From Candidatus Methanoperedens sp. (GTDB taxonomy: Archaea; Halobacteriota; Methanosarcinia; Methanosarcinales; Methanoperedenaceae), in assembly GCA_012026835.1 (NCBI GenBank), contig VEPN01000002.1:62001-126000 (forward strand): a stretch of DNA of 64,000 nucleotides. Reading direction: 5' to 3'. Both the position numbers and the translations under genes were made by a program. The notes beneath the pieces were generated by a model. It saw nothing but the letters and a program-made list of their open reading frames with translations. It made no database searches and was not told the origin of the DNA. Positions 7,959 through 15,756 of the stretch are shown in pieces. Numbering within the stretch: position 1 is the stretch's first letter; the number at the start of each line of letters is the position of its first letter.

Positions 7959-8882
7959 TCATGTTCTCAAAACCAGAACCGGTCTCTTTCCATATCTCAC
8001 TACATTTTCGGCTGTACTTCCCAGCCTTATCTCCTCTATCAGCCCCTTTCCCCGGGTGCCTATCGCTATCAGTGAGACCTCCTCCTCCTCAGCCACTTTG
8101 TTAATCTCATGAGCAGGGTTACCGATGTGGACATGATACTCAACATTAAGACCGGCATCTGTCAAATGCTTCTGTATACCCTTCAGTTTTTTCCCCGCTT
8201 CTTTAACAAATGTATCCAGTTCTTCTTTTGTCTCACCTTTATCAACTGCATGCATAAGGATTATCTTGTCCATATTTGGTATCTGATTTAGTATGGAGAT
8301 TGTTTGTTCAGCACTCTTTGAAAAATCGGTGGGGTATAGCACTTTCGAGAATATCCGGTCACAGTACTTTTCAAAAACCGCTCCTTTTAAATCCCTGGTG
8401 ATCAAATCGACTGGAGGTACTCCCAGACACATGCAATCATACTTTTCAAAAGCTTCTCTCACATACTGCTCGAAAACTTTGTGGCGCATTATTAAAAGGT
8501 TTGTTCTACCATAGCGCAGGACATCCGAGGAAACGCTCCCAATCAGGATATCCTTTATCAGCCCCATTCCCCTTGCACCCATTACAACAAGAGAAGGACT
8601 CTCCTCATCAGCCGTGCGGAGTATTTCTCTTGATGGAATTCCGACTTTTACTTCTGTTTTTACTGTTTTTCCAATGGATTCGAGGCGTTTTTTTTGCTCT
8701 TGAAGGACTAATTCTGCTTTTTTAATAAGTACACTTTCATTCTCTTCCCCATAGGCTATTCTCTTTGTATCGATCACGTGCAGAACAATTATCTCTTTAA
8801 TTCCCGGGATCTCACCCAGGCAATCCATTATTTTTTGCGCGTATTGCGAGAAATCTGTTGCATATAGAACTCTTTCAAACAT
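7959..8882 (-). CDS. tandem universal stress protein (UspA x2)
   Basis: A 307-residue protein made of two Usp domains. Each has the start FERVLYATDFS or FSKVLYPTDFS and an ATP-binding loop (VVMGARGMGLIKDILIGSVS; IAIGTRGKGLIEEIRLGSTA). Both loops match G-2x-G-9x-G-(S/T), so both domains probably bind ATP. The stop is only 3 bases from the start of the downstream-oriented acr3 gene upstream of it, which implies co-transcription with acr3. Usp proteins are stress-linked regulators; a specific role in arsenic stress is contextual. Confidence 0.88.
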   Translation of the reverse strand: MFERVLYATDFSQYAQKIMDCLGEIPGIKEIIVLHVIDTKRIAYGEENESVLIKKAELVLQEQKKRLESIGKTVKTEVKVGIPSREILRTADEESPSLVVMGARGMGLIKDILIGSVSSDVLRYGRTNLLIMRHKVFEQYVREAFEKYDCMCLGVPPVDLITRDLKGAVFEKYCDRIFSKVLYPTDFSKSAEQTISILNQIPNMDKIILMHAVDKGETKEELDTFVKEAGKKLKGIQKHLTDAGLNVEYHVHIGNPAHEINKVAEEEEVSLIAIGTRGKGLIEEIRLGSTAENVVRYGKRPVLVLRT

Positions 8883-8885
8883 ATT

Positions 8886-10025
8886 TTATTCCTCCTTATT
8901 ACCGGGATTCCCGGTAGCAGCAGCAGTAATTTTTCTGTTTATCGGAAGACCGTTTTGATCAAACCACATGACGCTTGCTCTCCGTGCAACGTGTACAAGT
9001 CCCAGCATAACAGGTACTTCAATGAGGGGACCCACCACGGCAGCAAAAGCCACGCCTGAACCTATCCCGAATACTGCAACCGCCACAGCGATTGCAAGCT
9101 CGAAATTGTTGCTTGCCGCGGTGAATGCCAGGGTTGTGGATTTATCATAAGAAAAACCCAGCCTGTGCGACATGAAAAATGAGATGCTAAACATCAGGAT
9201 AAAATAAATAAGCAGTGGAACTGCTATCCTGAATACATCCATAGGCAGTTTTACGATATATTCTCCCTTTAAGGAGAACATGACGATGATGGTAAAGAGC
9301 AGTCCGATCAAAGCGGTGGGACCAAGCTTTTTCATAAATACATTATCATACCAGTCCTTTCCTCTATTTTTTACAAGAACGGACCGTGTTATTATGCCTG
9401 CAATAAAGGGGATTCCCAGATAGATGAATACTGCTTTGGCGACTTCCCATATGGAAATGTCCACAACAGCGCCTGCACCCGCCCCACCTATCCATGCTGA
9501 CAATACTGTTATAAATACGTAGGCGAGAACCGAATAAAGCGCTACCTGAAAGATAGAGTTCACAGCGACAAGGACAGCGCATAATTCATTATCTCCACCA
9601 GCCAGCTGGTTCCAGACAAGAACCATGGCGATGCACCGGGCAAGACCGATTATGATCAAACCTATCCTGTACTCAGGAAGGTCAGGAAGAAATATCCATG
9701 CGAGGACGAACATTAGCACAGGTCCTATTATCCAGTTCTGGACAATGGATGCGCTCAGGGCTTTTCCCTGCTGCTTCATTTTATAGAGTTCCTCGTATTT
9801 CACACCTGCAAGGGGTGGGTACATCATCCAGATAAGACCTATCGCAATAGGCAGCGAGACCTGTTCGATACGGACCGCATCTAATATTTTTGACACCTGC
9901 GGATATGCAGCCCCAAGGATTATCCCGATTGCCATGGCGAGAAGAATCCATAAAGTCAGGTATTTACTTATTATGCTAAGACCGCCTTTACTCGTCCCTC
10001 CCATACAACCTGTTATTTCTTTCAT
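8886..10025 (-). CDS. acr3: Acr3-family arsenite efflux permease
   Basis: A 379-residue membrane protein with ten predicted membrane segments. The family signature is plain: [18 protein letters not shown] contains the cysteine essential for arsenite transport, and the later [16 protein letters not shown] and [13 protein letters not shown] segments are the conserved Acr3 half-helix regions. It exports As(III) using the membrane potential or proton gradient. It has its own likely promoter in the 123-base gap behind arsR and is followed at 3 bases by the Usp gene. The first 20 residues ([15 protein letters not shown]) are not conserved, so a downstream start is possible. Confidence 0.93.
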   Translation of the reverse strand: MKEITGCMGGTSKGGLSIISKYLTLWILLAMAIGIILGAAYPQVSKILDAVRIEQVSLPIAIGLIWMMYPPLAGVKYEELYKMKQQGKALSASIVQNWIIGPVLMFVLAWIFLPDLPEYRIGLIIIGLARCIAMVLVWNQLAGGDNELCAVLVAVNSIFQVALYSVLAYVFITVLSAWIGGAGAGAVVDISIWEVAKAVFIYLGIPFIAGIITRSVLVKNRGKDWYDNVFMKKLGPTALIGLLFTIIVMFSLKGEYIVKLPMDVFRIAVPLLIYFILMFSISFFMSHRLGFSYDKSTTLAFTAASNNFELAIAVAVAVFGIGSGVAFAAVVGPLIEVPVMLGLVHVARRASVMWFDQNGLPINRKITAAATGNPGNKEE

Positions 10026-10087
10026 GCGATTGCCTCTTTTTTATTTGGTTTATTCATTCTATGACCTGCCACAGTTTGCTATTCTGG

Positions 10088-10097
10088 TATTTTATAC
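10088..10097 (-). promoter_or_regulatory. likely TATA box of the acr3 transcript
   Basis: On the minus strand this reads GTATAAAATA, close to the archaeal TATA-box consensus. It lies about 65 bases ahead of the acr3 start, leaving room for a short leader, and within the 123-base gap between arsR and acr3. An A/T-rich stretch precedes it. Confidence 0.5.
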
Positions 10098-10148
10098 GGA
10101 CATTCGATAAATAAAACCCTGATAAGAATTTCAAAAAAATTTGAACTA

Positions 10149-10520
10149 TCAGTCTCGAAAGAGGGAAAGCGTCTTTTCCCCTTCTTGAGAAAGTGAATAA
10201 AATGCAAAACGAGAGCGTTTTATTTTGCATATCATTCCATTTTTTTCTAACATCATCAGATGATAGGAAACAGCAGACTTTTGAGTTTTCAACTTTCTTG
10301 CCATCTCATCCATACAGTGTTCTCGCTGCTCAAGCATCAGGAGAATCTCAATTCGGTGGGAATTTGCGAGGAGCTTTAATTTCCTGACTATTTCTTTTGA
10401 GGTTTGCCTTAATGGGTCATGTTCTTTTTCCAGATCCAGGAGCCATTTTTTGCGAAGTTTTTCATCACTGGGGCAGCATATTTCTGCGGTTTTTGATGAG
10501 CACAGGCATTTATTATTCAT
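10149..10520 (-). CDS. arsR: ArsR-family repressor, likely arsenic-responsive
   Basis: A 123-residue winged-helix regulator. The ArsR core is present: KLKLLANSHRIEILLMLEQREHCMDEMARKL, then the recognition helix AVSYHLMMLEKNGMI and the wing. The N terminus carries two cysteine clusters (KCLCSSKTAEICCPSDEK), a plausible arsenite or thiol sensor site different from the alpha3 CVC site of plasmid ArsR proteins. Another cysteine lies at EHCMDE. It sits directly upstream of acr3 and so probably controls it. Confidence 0.87.
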   Translation of the reverse strand: MNNKCLCSSKTAEICCPSDEKLRKKWLLDLEKEHDPLRQTSKEIVRKLKLLANSHRIEILLMLEQREHCMDEMARKLKTQKSAVSYHLMMLEKNGMICKIKRSRFAFYSLSQEGEKTLSLFRD

Positions 10521-10538
10521 GATCCCTGCATTTTATGT

Positions 10539-10838
10539 CTACTCTTGTTGTTCTTTAAGCAGCTGTTTTTGCGCAACCATCGCAAGTATGGAATTGACAA
10601 GTTTCTTTCCCTCGTCGATGTCATTCACCTCTCTAATAGTAACCTTTCCGCTTGCGAAAAAATTAACCTCACGCCTTCCAAGACGCACTAATACCACGCC
10701 AAGGCTCTCGGAATAGCGTGCATTCAGAGTTTCTGCAAGCTCTTTGAGATCAGGCGGGCTATTGAGGTGCGCAATTATCCGTAATTTCCACGGGTCTGAG
10801 AGGCATGGAAAAACCTGTTCTATGCGTTCGACGAACAT
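10539..10838 (-). CDS. unrecognised 99-residue protein, TBP-like central segment
   Basis: I do not recognise this gene from its full sequence. The central part (LGVVLVRLGRREVNFFASGKVTIREVNDIDEG) has the layout of one half of a TATA-binding-protein repeat: a strand, then FASGKV, then an acidic linker and a helix. The N terminus (VFPCLSDPWKLRIIAHLNSPPDLKEL) is also compatible with half of a TBP-like saddle. It lies 18 bases upstream of arsR in the same direction. It could be a DNA-binding or ligand-binding accessory factor; the fold call is a guess from pattern only. Confidence 0.45.
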   Translation of the reverse strand: MFVERIEQVFPCLSDPWKLRIIAHLNSPPDLKELAETLNARYSESLGVVLVRLGRREVNFFASGKVTIREVNDIDEGKKLVNSILAMVAQKQLLKEQQE

Positions 10839-10881
10839 TTCATATGACCTTAATTGAATTTTTCTATTCTATACAGCGAGG

Positions 10882-11316
10882 TTATTTTTTTACTTCCTCT
10901 AAATATTTTATCCATCTTTTTCCATCCTTTATCCTGTTCTCCTCAAACTCTCGATGAATACCCTTTTTTCCCTTCATTCTTGCCAGATCTCTGAGAGTAT
11001 CTATTGCTCTGATAAGCCCTGCTATTTTATGGCAGATTATTTCTCCTTCTGAAGTTGTTAGCTCCAGAGTCTCAAGTTCCTTCTCTTTCCAGAGCCTCAT
11101 TTCTTGCAGGTTGTGCTTGAGAGACTCTATATCATTCAAATCCTTACTTGAAAGCCTCTTTTTCGCAAGAAGGTCGAATATGAAATTCCGGAGATTGACT
11201 CTTCCGCAGGACAGATGAAGGGCATCAGGATACTGGGCTCCGACCCATACGAGAACCCTGTGTAGCCAGATTCCGCATTTTCTTCTGTCCTCGGCCGTAA
11301 ATTCTTCTGCACACAT
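10882..11316 (-). CDS. conserved archaeal protein (DUF5788-like)
   Basis: A 144-residue, mostly helical protein. The opening stretch (RRKCGIWLHRVLVWVGAQYPD) and the long charged helix (MRLWKEKELETLEL) resemble uncharacterised methanogen proteins classed as DUF5788. No catalytic motif or membrane segment is visible. It is co-directional with the genes on both sides (43 and 39 bases away), so it belongs to the ars/redox transcript. The function is unknown. Confidence 0.55.
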   Translation of the reverse strand: MCAEEFTAEDRRKCGIWLHRVLVWVGAQYPDALHLSCGRVNLRNFIFDLLAKKRLSSKDLNDIESLKHNLQEMRLWKEKELETLELTTSEGEIICHKIAGLIRAIDTLRDLARMKGKKGIHREFEENRIKDGKRWIKYLEEVKK

Positions 11317-11355
11317 ATTTTAACACCATGACTCAATTATCTTGAACTATCCTCC

Positions 11356-11595
11356 TTACTTTTTCTCATTTATCCATTTCTTAATTTCATCTTTTGACGG
11401 GATCCTGCCAGCAGCTTTTATTTCTTCGTCAATGGCTATCGCAGGCGTTATCATAACGCCATAGTTCATGATATCGTCGATATTCTCAATTTTGACAACC
11501 TCCGCGGAAATACCGAGTTCTTTTACAGTCTCACGTGCAAGTTCTGTCAATTTCTTACATTTCGAACATCCAGTCCCTAAAATTTCAATTTTCAT
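11356..11595 (-). CDS. small thioredoxin-like redox protein (MTH895 type)
   Basis: A 79-residue glutaredoxin-size thioredoxin fold. The active site is CSKC (C10 and C13 in GTGCSKCKK), and the cis-proline segment MITPAIAIDEEI and the ending IPSKDEIKKWI match archaeal small redox-active disulfide proteins. It overlaps the preceding gene by 4 bases and is therefore translationally coupled. This type is often next to UPF0718/ArsP-like permeases, as here, and may reduce ArsC or the permease's cysteines. Confidence 0.88.
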   Translation of the reverse strand: MKIEILGTGCSKCKKLTELARETVKELGISAEVVKIENIDDIMNYGVMITPAIAIDEEIKAAGRIPSKDEIKKWINEKK

Positions 11596-11846
11596 TTTAC
11601 CTTCTCCCCGTAGTATTTTTTATATTCTTCCAATAACGCCTTTACATACTCATTCTGAGCCTCGGAAGGTATGTAGTTGTAAATCGAAAACTCATTAATC
11701 AATTCATCCCTGACATCCTCTGGTTTCTTCCCTGATTCATAGAGCTTTTTAAATATCTCCCCTACACCTATCAGACCTACTTTAATGCCCCCCACATTGA
11801 CCATTGTTACTTCAGGGGAACCTGATGGACAGCAAGTTTTTCCCAT
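11592..11846 (-). CDS. small CC-motif protein between permease and thioredoxin genes
   Basis: An 84-residue protein starting MGKTCCPSGSPEVTMVNVGG. The vicinal cysteines at residues 5-6 suggest metal or metalloid binding. The following GGIKVGLIGVGEIFKKLYESG and a helical tail are shared by unnamed archaeal and bacterial proteins found beside UPF0718 permeases and small thioredoxins. It overlaps the thioredoxin gene by 4 bases. I cannot assign a reaction; a metallochaperone or sensor role is inference from context. Confidence 0.65.
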   Translation of the reverse strand: MGKTCCPSGSPEVTMVNVGGIKVGLIGVGEIFKKLYESGKKPEDVRDELINEFSIYNYIPSEAQNEYVKALLEEYKKYYGEKVK

Positions 11847-11877
11847 GTGTATTACCTTAATATCTTATTTACAATAT

Positions 11878-12099
11878 CTAATGTTTCAACATCCACGGGT
11901 CTAGACCACTGTGGAAATACTCTTTCTTGTTAATCACTTTCATGAGAAGATCATCGAGTGCATCCTTCTCCACGTCTGGCATCGTGTTGAATGTTTCGGA
12001 TTCCATATACCCCTTGATTTCCTCTTCCAGCTTCAGGAGTTCATGCCTGTTGGTAATCTCTGAATATCTCTTTTTGAACTCTATCATTTTTCCCGTCAT
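11878..12099 (-). CDS. small helical protein, translationally coupled to the permease frame
   Basis: A 73-residue, charged and helical protein with no recognised motif. Its ATG overlaps the stop codon that the permease gene would have if its single-base frameshift were corrected (TAATG at 12097-12101). This indicates that the two genes evolved as a coupled pair. Function unknown. Confidence 0.6.
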   Translation of the reverse strand: MTGKMIEFKKRYSEITNRHELLKLEEEIKGYMESETFNTMPDVEKDALDDLLMKVINKKEYFHSGLDPWMLKH

Positions 12100-12114
12100 T
12101 ATCCCACCACCTTT

Positions 12115-13152
12115 CTATAGGCAAAACCCGCAAGTGTCGAAACTAATACAACCAGTGTGATAAAGGCAGTTGTCCTGATTGTGTCCATGATTCTTCGCAG
12201 AACAGGCATACTGGGGCAGACTTACTGCGGGTCCGGCTAAGAGCGGTGAAAGTGCAGGTCCGCTTCCAATGACCCCTGTCGAATATCCAAAAGTCGTGCC
12301 CGCAATCGGGATCTCAAGCATCGTCGGCATGTATAACAGCGCACCGATCACAGATGCAGTAAAGCACGATATCAGGGAATTCCCGCCTAAAAACGCCCTG
12401 AAGGTTTCAGGCAGAAGATAATAGGCTATGACCCCCGCGGCAAATGTTCCAATTATCAGTATCGGAAATATTTTCTTTGTTAAATCCCATGTTTCGTATC
12501 CCCAATCCCTGATCTCTTCGACAGTAAAATGGTATTTCAATAGAATTATCACTCCAAGTAGGAGCAGGGCGATCAAACCCAATCTTACTGTCAGACTTAA
12601 GTTCGCTGTGCCGATAACCAATATCAAGACCAGAAACACAAAAAAAAGCAATAAAATCCATTGTGGACGGCTGCTCTCTTCATCAAATTCAAATTGAGCA
12701 TTTGTTTTATTTTTTAAATCGTAATCCTTGAAGAGAAAGGCCATAACCAACCCAATGAGAATAGACATTGAGATTGCTATGACTGCCCTTGCCACGCCGA
12801 GATCAAATCCGAGTACTTTTGCTGTATATATAATTGCCAGTATATTAATAGCAGGCCCGGAATATAGAAACGTAGTCGCAGGCCCGATACCAGCTCCCCG
12901 CTTATAGATTCCGGCAAAAAGCGGCAGAATAGTGCATCTGCAGACCGCAAGCACGGTTCCGGAAATTGATGCTATACTGTATGAAACAATTTTTTTAGTC
13001 TTGATGCTGAAGTATCTGATCACCGATTGCTTGGAAACAAACATTGCAACTGCGCCTGCAATAAAAAAAGCGGGAACCAGACAGGCCAGTACATGCAAAG
13101 AAAGGTAATCATACACGCTTAAAAGCCCATTTATTATTGCATCATAAAGCAT
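12115..13152 (-). CDS. UPF0718/ArsP-type permease with a 3' frameshift
   Basis: A 345-codon frame for a membrane protein of the DUF318 (UPF0718) family, some of which export organoarsenicals or other thiol-reactive species. The conserved ends of the two halves are present: CRCTILPLFAGIYKRGAGIG with its cysteine pair near residue 70, and the second half around PTMLEIPIAGTTFGYSTGVIG. After AGPAVSLP the frame turns into a cysteine-rich nonsense tail. One base removed from the four-G run at 12213-12216 restores the usual family ending (SMPVLRRIMDTIRTTAFIT and so on), finishing at 12099. The gene is thus either a recent pseudogene, a phase-variable allele or an assembly indel. Confidence 0.82.
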   Translation of the reverse strand: MLYDAIINGLLSVYDYLSLHVLACLVPAFFIAGAVAMFVSKQSVIRYFSIKTKKIVSYSIASISGTVLAVCRCTILPLFAGIYKRGAGIGPATTFLYSGPAINILAIIYTAKVLGFDLGVARAVIAISMSILIGLVMAFLFKDYDLKNKTNAQFEFDEESSRPQWILLLFFVFLVLILVIGTANLSLTVRLGLIALLLLGVIILLKYHFTVEEIRDWGYETWDLTKKIFPILIIGTFAAGVIAYYLLPETFRAFLGGNSLISCFTASVIGALLYMPTMLEIPIAGTTFGYSTGVIGSGPALSPLLAGPAVSLPQYACSAKNHGHNQDNCLYHTGCISFDTCGFCL

Positions 13153-13207
13153 ATTTCAATTATATTTGAAATACTTAAGCATAAAAGTATCTTCTTTTAG
13201 AATGGTG

Positions 13208-13250
13208 TCTACTTATGTATTTCTCTGTCAATCACTAAAAATTAGTGAGG
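13208..13250. repeat. 43-base partial copy of the arsR 3' end
   Basis: TCTACTTATGTATTTC and the following CTAAAAA(G)TTAGTGA also occur at 14360-14402, where they encode the last codons and stop of the second arsR gene. About 36 of 43 bases agree. This copy is not in a gene. It lies between the divergent permease and ZIP genes, as if the ZIP segment had been inserted beside arsR with a short duplication, or an arsR paralogue had decayed here. Confidence 0.6.
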
Positions 13251-13332
13251 TTTTCTGGGAACAATAGATTGAATAGAAAGCGGAATAAATGTTAAATGAG
13301 AAAAAGGAAGTGAAATAATATGTTGGGAAATC

Positions 13333-14088
13333 ATGAATGTTTGGATATATACTATAATTAGCGTCATCCTGGTAAGCTCAGTATCTTTAATTGGAATCTT
13401 TACTCTTCTGTTGAACAAGGATATACCGAAAAAGACACTACTCTTTCTTGTTAGCTTTGCAGTAGGTGGATTATTCGGTGATGCTTTCATTCATCTTTTA
13501 CCTGAATCATTTGAAAAGCTTGGTGCAAATCTGACTACCTCCCTCTATATCGTGCTAGGCATTCTTATTTTCTTCGCACTGGAAAAGTTTATACGCTGGA
13601 GACATTGTCACATCGCTTCCCCTGAAGGACATACGCACCCGGTAGCTGTCATGAATCTAATTGGCGACAGTATTCATAACCTGATTGACGGAATGCTTAT
13701 CGGAGCCAGTTATACAGTGAGTAATCCCATCGGGATTTCAACAACCTTGGCTATTATTTTGCACGAAATCCCGCAGGAGATGGGAGATTTTGGAGTGCTT
13801 CTTCAGTCAGGATTTTCAGTGAAAAAGGCTGTTGCGTTCAATTTCCTATCCGCTTTGACTGCCATTTTAGGGGCTATAATTTCCTTGTTCGCCGGATCAC
13901 ATATCGAGGGTTACTCATCAATCTTGCTGCCTATCACTGCTGGTGGTTTTATATATATAGCAGGGTCAGATCTGATACCTGAACTCCAACATGAATGTAA
14001 GTTATCACCTAAGTTCGCCACATGCGTCTATGCAATACGTATATTTATCTGTTTATACAATTTGTCTATTGGGCGATTAATCCGATAA
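13333..14088 (+). CDS. ZIP-family metal transporter, 3' end altered by a MITE-like insertion
   Basis: A ZIP-type metal permease with GDAFIHLLPESF in membrane helix 2, HNLIDGMLIGAS in helix 4 and HEIPQEMGDFGVLL in helix 5, the metal-binding signature. The histidine-containing loop (HCHIASPEGHTHP) is typical. The natural frame runs to codon 225 (KLS). A 231-base insertion with a 7-base target duplication then adds 26 foreign residues and a stop at 14088. The displaced true tail (ISVLQFISIILGVGIMALL) is intact at 14239-14310. The last membrane helix is therefore lost or replaced. Zinc and iron are usual substrates; specificity cannot be read here. A 13-codon open frame with a good Shine-Dalgarno sequence precedes the start. 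Confidence 0.85.
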   Translation: MNVWIYTIISVILVSSVSLIGIFTLLLNKDIPKKTLLFLVSFAVGGLFGDAFIHLLPESFEKLGANLTTSLYIVLGILIFFALEKFIRWRHCHIASPEGHTHPVAVMNLIGDSIHNLIDGMLIGASYTVSNPIGISTTLAIILHEIPQEMGDFGVLLQSGFSVKKAVAFNFLSALTAILGAIISLFAGSHIEGYSSILLPITAGGFIYIAGSDLIPELQHECKLSPKFATCVYAIRIFICLYNLSIGRLIR

Positions 14089-14231
14089 ATCACATATTTT
14101 AACAATATGGAATCGAGTTTGGGCGATATAATCGCTAGACACAGAATACTTATCGAAACCGGGATTTTTAAAAGTTTATCTGTCAAATTGTAAAAGGGAA
14201 CAAGTCTTGCTTTTGGAAGTGGCGAGATCAG
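14008..14231. mobile_element. 224-base MITE-like insertion in the ZIP gene
   Basis: It is flanked by a perfect 7-base direct repeat, GTTATCA, at 14001-14007 and 14232-14238. Removing the insertion and one copy of the repeat restores the ZIP reading frame exactly. The ends form imperfect inverted repeats: left CTAAGTTCGCCACATGC, right complement CTGATCTCGCCACTTCC, sharing TCGCCAC. It is A+T-rich and encodes nothing. No full-length partner element with these ends is in the window. Confidence 0.8.
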
Positions 14232-14360
14232 GTTATCAATTTCTGTACTGCAATTTATCTCGATAATACTCGGAGTTGGAATTATGGCTTTGTTGATCTT
14301 GTTGGAATAGAGATAAAATATGACAGATAAGAACTACGCTTATCGCAAGATATAGGGTTT

Positions 14361-14747
14361 CTACTTATGTATTTCCCTGGCGGTCTCTAAAAAGTTAGTG
14401 ATCATATTTAATGTGACTCCGCCGCGCTCTGTCAAGCTGTACAGCAAGAAGTTACCTTCACGCCTTGAATCAACAAGTTCCATTTCCTTCAATAATTTAA
14501 GATGATATGATAGCGCTGAGTATTTATAATCCGTGATTTCCACAAGCACACAGACACATAGTTCCTGTACTGCCAGAGCGAGCAGGATGTGAAGACGAAC
14601 CGGATCTGAAAGTATACCAAGCATTCTTGAAATGGGCGTCACATCCCTTCCAAAAGCGGCGCGCACCTGCCTCTGCTTTTGTGGAGGTAAATTTGTGTCC
14701 TTATAACAAATAGAACTTTCAAGACTCTTGCTCTTTGCCCTCTTCAT
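14361..14747 (-). CDS. ArsR/SmtB-family regulator
   Basis: A 128-residue winged-helix protein. The core is LGILSDPVRLHILLALAVQELCVCVLVEI, where ELCVCVLVEI is the alpha3 metal-binding motif of classical arsenic sensors (CVC). It is followed by the recognition helix YSALSYHLKLLKEMELV and the wing. It is separated from the permease-redox operon by the ZIP gene, but a 43-base remnant of its 3' end lies directly upstream of the permease gene. This suggests it once headed that operon. Its present target is uncertain. Confidence 0.85.
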   Translation of the reverse strand: MKRAKSKSLESSICYKDTNLPPQKQRQVRAAFGRDVTPISRMLGILSDPVRLHILLALAVQELCVCVLVEITDYKYSALSYHLKLLKEMELVDSRREGNFLLYSLTERGGVTLNMITNFLETAREIHK

Positions 14748-14820
14748 AATTCACTTTAATGATTTCGGGTAATTTAAAGTATTCTTGAAACTCCATGCCC
14801 CACAATATTGAAAAGATATT

Positions 14821-15756
14821 TCATTTCAATATACCTTTAACGATCACATCTACAGCTTCTTCAGGTGTAAGTCCATGTGCCATGAGTGTCTCAAGCTGCC
14901 TTTTATCCACGCTTCCGATTGCGGCTTCATGGGTTACTTTCGCGAGGGGATGTGTAACATTTACAATAGGAATGGCTTTAGCAACAGCACTGTCCTTTAC
15001 GATCTCCATACAGTCCACATGACCTCTTGCACCCGCAGCGTTACCTTGGGTGATCCCGGTTACCTCGGCTTCTGCCTTATCCTCAAGAGCGACCCTTGTT
15101 TTTATGAGACCCCTTGAGTTTTCACCATCGAGTGCGACCTTTTCTTTTATGCTTATCCTATCATCTCCATGACCGAACACCCTTGCAATCAACTCAATTA
15201 TTGCATTTTCTCCAGCTTCGACAGCATAATCTATTCCAAGTTTTCCAACCCTTCCTGTAATCAATGAAAAATCCGAAAAGTACCTCCCATTTTTGCCAAC
15301 CTTTACAACTGCTTTCGGGATTACTTCTATTCCCCCGTAAGGTCCATGATAATGAACTTCCGAATATCTCATCTCGGCATCTTCACCTATCTCAACAACC
15401 GCGTCCATAATATGCCTCACCTTCTCTGCCTTCGGGAATATGCAATGTGCAATAAAACGCACAGAGGCCCCCCTCTCAATTTGTATATTCATCCTGATCT
15501 CCTGTATTCCTTTTTTGTGAAGTATACCAAAGCAAAGATGTACTGGATTCTTTATGACTATCCCTTCCAGAACCCTCACCCTGGCAGCAATCCCTGTGTC
15601 TGTTTCTTCTGCCTGGATCTTTAATCCTTCAGTAGCTCTCGTACTCAATATCTTATGACCGCTTGCAACGAAGTGTGCAATATCTTCTCTTGCAAGAATA
15701 CTATTATCTCCCCCTGATTCACCAAATACCTTCATTAATTCTTTGAGTTCAGACAT
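14821..15756 (-). CDS. sufB: SUF scaffold protein SmsB/SufB (short archaeal form)
   Basis: About 311 residues of a SufB/D-type beta-helix protein, the scaffold of the minimal two-gene SUF (SmsCB) iron-sulfur assembly system. Recognisable segments are ILAREDIAHFVASGHKIL at the start, SEVHYHGPYGGIEVIPKA, RGHVDCMEIV, and KVTHEAAIGSVDKRQLETLMAHGL near the end, the most conserved SufB/D signature. The ATG at 15756 is chosen because GGAG lies 9 bases upstream; an upstream TTG at 15774 has no such site. The start overlaps the end of sufC by 8 bases. Confidence 0.92.
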   Translation of the reverse strand: MSELKELMKVFGESGGDNSILAREDIAHFVASGHKILSTRATEGLKIQAEETDTGIAARVRVLEGIVIKNPVHLCFGILHKKGIQEIRMNIQIERGASVRFIAHCIFPKAEKVRHIMDAVVEIGEDAEMRYSEVHYHGPYGGIEVIPKAVVKVGKNGRYFSDFSLITGRVGKLGIDYAVEAGENAIIELIARVFGHGDDRISIKEKVALDGENSRGLIKTRVALEDKAEAEVTGITQGNAAGARGHVDCMEIVKDSAVAKAIPIVNVTHPLAKVTHEAAIGSVDKRQLETLMAHGLTPEEAVDVIVKGILK

